Below the pieces are notes generated by a model that was not told the DNA's origin, did not search any database, and saw nothing but the letters and a program-made list of their open reading frames with translations. From an uncultured Eubacteriales bacterium (GTDB lineage Bacteria > Bacillota > Clostridia > Oscillospirales > CAG-272), in the NCBI GenBank assembly GCA_900321265.1, contig ONVJ01000196.1, forward strand, positions 1-8,772: DNA of 8,772 nucleotides, read 5' to 3'. This document shows positions 5,131-8,772 of this stretch, in pieces. The position numbers and the translations under genes are program-made. Numbering within the stretch: position 1 is the stretch's first letter; every line of letters starts with the position of its first letter.

Positions 5131-5970
5131 GTGGCGATGAAGATAAGAAGAGCCGTTACCGGGGATATCGGAAGGATCTCGGAGCTGCTTTCCCAGGTGC
5201 TGGAGATACACGCGAAGCTGCGCCCGGACATTTTTATACCGGGAAGGGTTAAATATACGCCGGACGAACTTGAGACGATCCTCTGCGACGACTCGCGGCC
5301 GGTTTACGTCGCCGAAGACGACGAAGGAAGCATAGCAGGATACGCCTTCTGTCAGCTGAGAGAGCGGCCTTTTTCAAATACGATGATCCCGGGGGTATCG
5401 ATGTTCATCGACGATCTCTGCGTCGATTCCTCCTTCCGCGGGAAGCATGTCGGCAGTCTGCTCTTTGAATTCGTCTGCAGAGAGGCAAAGCGCCTCGGCT
5501 GCGCCGACGTCACGCTCGACGTATGGGAGGGGAACGACGCCGCACTCGGGTTTTACGGGAAGATGGGCATGCGTACGAGGGAGCGCCGCATGGAGCTTTT
5601 CCTCGACCTGCCCGGAAAGGCTTCCGAAGCGACGCAGGATGAAACTCCCTGCGGGGACGCACCGCGGACCTGTGACGGATCGGGTGACGACAGGGAAGAC
5701 TCGCGTATCGATCGCATAAGCAGATATGAGGCGATCTTGGACAGGCTGCGCTCTCTCGCCGACCGATGCTCCGCGGCCCAAAAAGAGCTGGATGATGCCG
5801 GGGCCGAGATCGACGCCCTCGCGGCCTATTACGGCAGCGACGACTGGAGATCCGACTTTGAAGCCGACGAGGCCGGACTGCTTCCGCAGGATCTCAAGCG
5901 CGGCGTGCTTTCCGAGGACGCCGTATACGATCTGCTTGAGGAGATCGACGGGCTCAAAGGACGCAAGTAA
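5131..5970 (+). CDS. GNAT acetyltransferase fused to a DUF4298-like domain
   Basis: The start is GTG 5131 (VAMKIRRAV); ATG 5137 is the close alternative and is used for numbering. Residues 1 to about 160 are a GNAT N-acetyltransferase fold: MKIRRAVTGD at the first strand, VYVAEDDEGSIAGYA (56-70), and the acetyl-CoA loop DDLCVDSSFRGKHVGSLLF (92-110) with R-G-K-H-V-G. These are followed by DVWEGNDAALGFYGKMGM (128-145). An Asp/Gly/Thr-rich linker (about 160-188) leads to a C-terminal domain (about 190-277) with an amphipathic coiled-coil-like helix, then YYGSDDWRSDFEADE and LPQDLKRGVLSEDAVYDLL. These match DUF4298 as I know it. The acceptor substrate is unknown; free amines or protein N-termini are typical for GNATs. 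It is the first gene after the promoter at 4947-4975. The C-terminal domain may be a partner or substrate-binding module. Confidence 0.85.
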   Translation: MAMKIRRAVTGDIGRISELLSQVLEIHAKLRPDIFIPGRVKYTPDELETILCDDSRPVYVAEDDEGSIAGYAFCQLRERPFSNTMIPGVSMFIDDLCVDSSFRGKHVGSLLFEFVCREAKRLGCADVTLDVWEGNDAALGFYGKMGMRTRERRMELFLDLPGKASEATQDETPCGDAPRTCDGSGDDREDSRIDRISRYEAILDRLRSLADRCSAAQKELDDAGAEIDALAAYYGSDDWRSDFEADEAGLLPQDLKRGVLSEDAVYDLLEEIDGLKGRK

Positions 5971-5998
5971 AGAAGTCAGGTGAGTTTGGACATGTAAG

Positions 5999-6023
5999 AA
6001 AAAAAAAAAAGGGTCTGAGACCC
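5999..6023. repeat. A12 tract followed by a GGGTCT-G-AGACCC palindrome
   Basis: Twelve A residues (5999-6010) are followed directly by GGGTCTGAGACCC (6011-6023), which can fold as a short hairpin with a small loop. Read on the - strand this is a hairpin plus a run of T, the layout of a small intrinsic terminator, but no - strand gene ends here. On the + strand it occupies the place where a ribosome binding site for the next gene would be. A run of 12 A is also a typical replication- or transcription-slippage site. Confidence 0.6.
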
Positions 6024-6028
6024 GGGTG

Positions 6029-8602
6029 ATGAAAATGAACGGTACACATCTTGCGCTTCCTCCGGTAAGGGATGGGATGAAGCCGCCGCTTCCGCATTTT
6101 CCGACCGCCCATCAGGCGGTCATCTTCCGCCTCTGGGAGAGCGTTCCCGCCGAAAGGATCGCGTCGGTGTTCGGCTGCGTCGAGAAATTCGTGGTCTCTT
6201 CGGCGCGGGATATGGCGCTAGGGACCCAGCGCGACACCGGGCTTTGGAGAGAACGCGGGTATATCACTATAATCAGGGCGGTGTGGCATCTACTCCCCTA
6301 TGAGCAGATCCTTGAGCTGCTCGGTATCGGCGAGGATGAGCTTGCCTTTATCCTCAAGGAGGATGATTTTCTCTCTGTCAAGCTGGGAGGAGCGAAGCCT
6401 GCCTGCGAAAGGGTGACCGCCAGACCGCTTACCGCCTCCGAGATCAGGGCCACCGCCGCGATCCGCGAGGCGATGGAGAAAAACGTCAGGATATTCGATT
6501 CGGAAGAGCGCCGCGCTCCCTTTGATTTTTTCGGGGGCCGCGGAATGATCCCCGCGGCCGGCCCCTGCCCCGAAGGAGCCGCGGATATACGCGGCTGGAC
6601 TCTCGACGACCGCACCGGGGACCCGGTGTGCGCTTCCTTCGCCTCTGATTTTCGCGACGACATCCTCGGGTTGTGGAATACCGACCTTCTGGCGGATAAG
6701 AGCGGATGTGCCGGTAAAAAGATATCGCTGACGATCGACCGAAAGCTCTCTGACAGGCCGGGCGAATATCATGAGATAAAAGTGTCGGAAGACGGGGCGT
6801 CTGTCGCCGCGGGATCCCGCGAAGGGATATTCAGGGGACTTTGCGCGCTCAGGACCGAGACGCGTTTCAACGGAGGACCTTTTCTGCGGACCGGCGTCAG
6901 GCACCGCACGCCTGTCTTTGACGCCAGATTCATCTATTCATATCAGGGGCTTTACGGAGCTCCGCTCGACACCGACCTGTCGGTGTCCTTTCCCGAAGGG
7001 CTTCTCCGCGAATACGCCGAGAGCGGCGTGAACGGCATCTGGCTTCAGGCGGTCCTCTACAAGCTGGTCGAATTTCCCTTCGATCCCTCGCTCTCCGATG
7101 GCAGGGAGAAGCGGATCGAGAGGCTCCGCGAGCTGATCGGCCTCTGCGCAAGGCATGGGCTGAAGGTCTATCTCTATCTCAACGAGCCCCGCGCGATGCC
7201 TCTCTCCTTCTTTGAGAAGCATCCGGATATCAAGGGCTTCGAGCGCGGCGGTCTTGCCTGCCTCTGCACCTCGCATCCCGCGGTCAGGGATTACATCGCC
7301 GGCGCCGTCCGGGAGATCTGCACATCCTGCCCGGGACTCGGCGGATTCTTTACGATATCCGCCTCCGAGAATCTCACCAACTGCTACTCGCACGCGAAGC
7401 AGGAGGCTCAGACCTGCCCGAGATGCAGGCTGAGAAGGCGGGAGGAGGTCGTTGCCGAGCTCAACAGCCTGATCGCCGACACCGCGCACTCGGTCGATCC
7501 GGAAATCAAGACGATAGTCTGGACCTGGGCCTGGCGGGGATTCGGAGCGGAGGAGAGACTCCGCGCGATCGGTCTTCTTTCAAAGAACTGCATCGTCCAG
7601 AACACCGCCGAAGAGATGATGGAGATCGAAAAGGGCGGGATTAGATCGAGGGTGTCCGACTATACGCTGTCGAACATACCTCCGTCGGCCGAAAGCGTCG
7701 AAGCGTGGCGCGAGGCGAGGCGCACCTGTCACGGGACAAGCGCGAAGATCCAGATAAATACGACCTGGGAGGCGTCTACCGCCCCTTACGTTCCGGTCTT
7801 TCCGAACGTTCTTAAGTATCTTGAAAATCTGAGGGCAGAGGGCGTCGGGAACCTTCAGCTCTCCTGGACGCTCGGAGGATGGCCGTCGGACAATCTGAGG
7901 ATCGCAGCCGCGTCGTTTTTCGATGAGGAAAGACCGCTGCCCTACACCGAAATCCTGAGGGCATCGTACGGAGAATACGCCGACTGCGTAAGACGCGCGG
8001 CCGACAGGTTCAGCGAGGCCTTCGCGGAGTTTCCCTTCAATATCGAGGTGCTCTACCGCGGACCCCAGAACGCCGGGCCGTCAAACCTCCTCTGGGAGCA
8101 TCCGACAGGGCTCAAGGCCACGATGACCTGCTACGCCTTTGACGATCTTGACAGGTGGCGGGGAATATATCCGGAAGAGGTTTATCTTGATCAGCTGAAA
8201 AAGCTGTCGGACGGATGGCGCGAAGGGATGGCGTTTCTCGACGGCATGCCGGATTGCGAATTCAAAGACGTCGCCTTCATATGCGGCGCCCTGTTTGAGT
8301 CCTCGCTCAATCAGGCTCTCTTCATCGTCGAGCGCCGGGCGGGGGAGGCCGATCCGTCCGATCCCGGTCCGGCGTCAAGGATGGCGGATCTGGCAGAAAG
8401 GGAACTCAGCCTGGCGCGCAAAGTTTACCGCGTCATGCTCCGCAGGCCGCAGATCGGTTACGAGGCGGCGAATCATTACTATTTTTCCGCCGGGAGCATC
8501 GCCGAGAAGATCATTAACTGCGAGTATCTGATCCGGAGGCTGAAACGCCGGGGCGAGGATGCCTTCGACATAGAAACAAATCACACTGTGAGGGAAGATT
8601 AA
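6029..8602 (+). CDS. intracellular glycoside-hydrolase-like protein with N-terminal HTH-like region
   Basis: The product has 857 residues from ATG 6029 (GTG 6026 and ATG 6035 are alternatives; none has a good ribosome binding site). There is no signal peptide. Residues about 20-120 are helical and resemble an HTH/sigma-region-like module (FPTAHQAVIFRLWESVPAER, then RAVWHLLPYEQILELLGI). I recall this module preceding GH20-like hydrolases in several phyla. Residues about 175-290 look like the GH20-type N-terminal domain that carries no active site (ISLTIDRK ... EIKVSEDG). A TIM-barrel region follows from about 297: DARFIYSYQGLYG, GVNGIWLQAVLYKLV, HGLKVYLYLNEPRAMPLSFF and GGFFTISASENLTNC. Glu447 in SASEN is a candidate catalytic acid. 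C452, H455, C463 and C466 form C-x2-H-x7-C-x2-C. Later motifs are IVWTWAWRGF and LSWTLGGWPSDN. The substrate is unknown; an amino-sugar glycoside is a guess from the fold. It lies 58 bases after the acetyltransferase gene and 5 before feoA. Confidence 0.8.
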   Translation: MKMNGTHLALPPVRDGMKPPLPHFPTAHQAVIFRLWESVPAERIASVFGCVEKFVVSSARDMALGTQRDTGLWRERGYITIIRAVWHLLPYEQILELLGIGEDELAFILKEDDFLSVKLGGAKPACERVTARPLTASEIRATAAIREAMEKNVRIFDSEERRAPFDFFGGRGMIPAAGPCPEGAADIRGWTLDDRTGDPVCASFASDFRDDILGLWNTDLLADKSGCAGKKISLTIDRKLSDRPGEYHEIKVSEDGASVAAGSREGIFRGLCALRTETRFNGGPFLRTGVRHRTPVFDARFIYSYQGLYGAPLDTDLSVSFPEGLLREYAESGVNGIWLQAVLYKLVEFPFDPSLSDGREKRIERLRELIGLCARHGLKVYLYLNEPRAMPLSFFEKHPDIKGFERGGLACLCTSHPAVRDYIAGAVREICTSCPGLGGFFTISASENLTNCYSHAKQEAQTCPRCRLRRREEVVAELNSLIADTAHSVDPEIKTIVWTWAWRGFGAEERLRAIGLLSKNCIVQNTAEEMMEIEKGGIRSRVSDYTLSNIPPSAESVEAWREARRTCHGTSAKIQINTTWEASTAPYVPVFPNVLKYLENLRAEGVGNLQLSWTLGGWPSDNLRIAAASFFDEERPLPYTEILRASYGEYADCVRRAADRFSEAFAEFPFNIEVLYRGPQNAGPSNLLWEHPTGLKATMTCYAFDDLDRWRGIYPEEVYLDQLKKLSDGWREGMAFLDGMPDCEFKDVAFICGALFESSLNQALFIVERRAGEADPSDPGPASRMADLAERELSLARKVYRVMLRRPQIGYEAANHYYFSAGSIAEKIINCEYLIRRLKRRGEDAFDIETNHTVRED

Positions 8603-8607
8603 CTCAA

Positions 8608-8772
8608 ATGAAGCTTACCGAACTTAAGCCGGGATGTCACGCGAGGATCACCGAGGTCGGAGCGGAGGGCGCGCTGCGCCAGCATCTGCTTGATATGGGG
8701 GTGATTCCGCAGGCGGTCATCACCATGGTCAAGACCGCCCCGATGGGGGACCCGATCGAATATATGATCCAC
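8608..8772 (+). CDS. feoA: FeoA family ferrous iron transport protein (partial, 3' end outside window)
   Basis: Fifty-five residues are present, starting MKLTELKPGCHARITEVG and continuing HLLDMGVIPQAVITMVKTAP then MGDPIEYMI. This is the usual FeoA SH3-like domain (about 75 residues in full): L-x2-L-x2-G start, L-x-M-G-x2-P turn and APxGDP motif. FeoA is a small cytosolic partner of the FeoB ferrous iron channel/GTPase, so feoB is expected next. The family core normally has RLLDMG; this one has RQHLLDMG. GAGGGAAG (8590-8597) inside the end of the previous gene is the likely ribosome binding site, at a slightly long spacing. Only 5 bases separate it from the hydrolase-like gene, so the two are probably on one transcript. 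No Fur or IdeR box was recognised. Confidence 0.93.
   Translation, partial: MKLTELKPGCHARITEVGAEGALRQHLLDMGVIPQAVITMVKTAPMGDPIEYMIH

Noticed and set aside
5999..6023. Minus-strand intrinsic terminator formed by the palindrome and A12
   Set aside because: No minus-strand gene ends here and the stem is very short, so it is recorded as a repeat only.
6290..6904. Antisense frame of 204 codons and further antisense frames within the hydrolase-like gene
   Set aside because: These are shadows of GC-rich coding sequence on the + strand, with low-complexity Arg/Gly/Ala-rich products.

Overview
The window looks like a piece of a bacterial chromosome, most likely an uncultured anaerobic member of the Bacillota (Clostridia-like). 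The grounds are a PPi-type phosphofructokinase of the kind common in Clostridia, strong AGGAGG-like ribosome binding sites, a DUF4298-type domain and a FeoA gene. The assignment is an inference. All real genes are on the + strand.

The window has two parts with visibly different base composition. Positions 1 to about 2960 are AT-rich and hold three genes I cannot name: a membrane-anchored extracytoplasmic protein with a possible PepSY/NTF2-like C-terminus (78-968), a two-helix membrane protein with a PH-like tail (1424-1873), and a soluble 350-residue protein (1906-2958). Between and after them lie non-functional coding scraps (987-1088, 1186-1424, 2962-3039) and a nested inverted repeat (1148-1190). 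This reads as an accessory block with high gene turnover. Short 3' gene tails are left behind, and two of them share a GTS-x-G-x3-N-K pattern.

From about 3050 the DNA is GC-rich, with ordinary, well-conserved genes. A PPi-dependent phosphofructokinase (3066-4304) overlaps by 4 bases a GAF-type free methionine-(R)-sulfoxide reductase (4301-4771); the pair ends at a clear rho-independent terminator (4781-4827). A consensus-like promoter (4947-4975) then starts a new unit with a leader of about 150 nt, which may encode a 36-codon peptide. The unit carries a GNAT acetyltransferase fused to a DUF4298-like domain (5131-5970), a large intracellular glycoside-hydrolase-like protein with an N-terminal helical/HTH-like region (6029-8602), and the start of feoA (8608, cut by the window edge). 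Positions 5999-6023, between the acetyltransferase and the hydrolase, hold a run of 12 A and a small palindrome.

No tRNA, rRNA, CRISPR array, transposase or complete mobile element was seen. The items most worth a second look are the decayed gene tails in the accessory block and the hydrolase-like protein, which combines an N-terminal helical region with a Cys/His cluster beside its candidate acidic residue. I found no clear, complete undescribed system.
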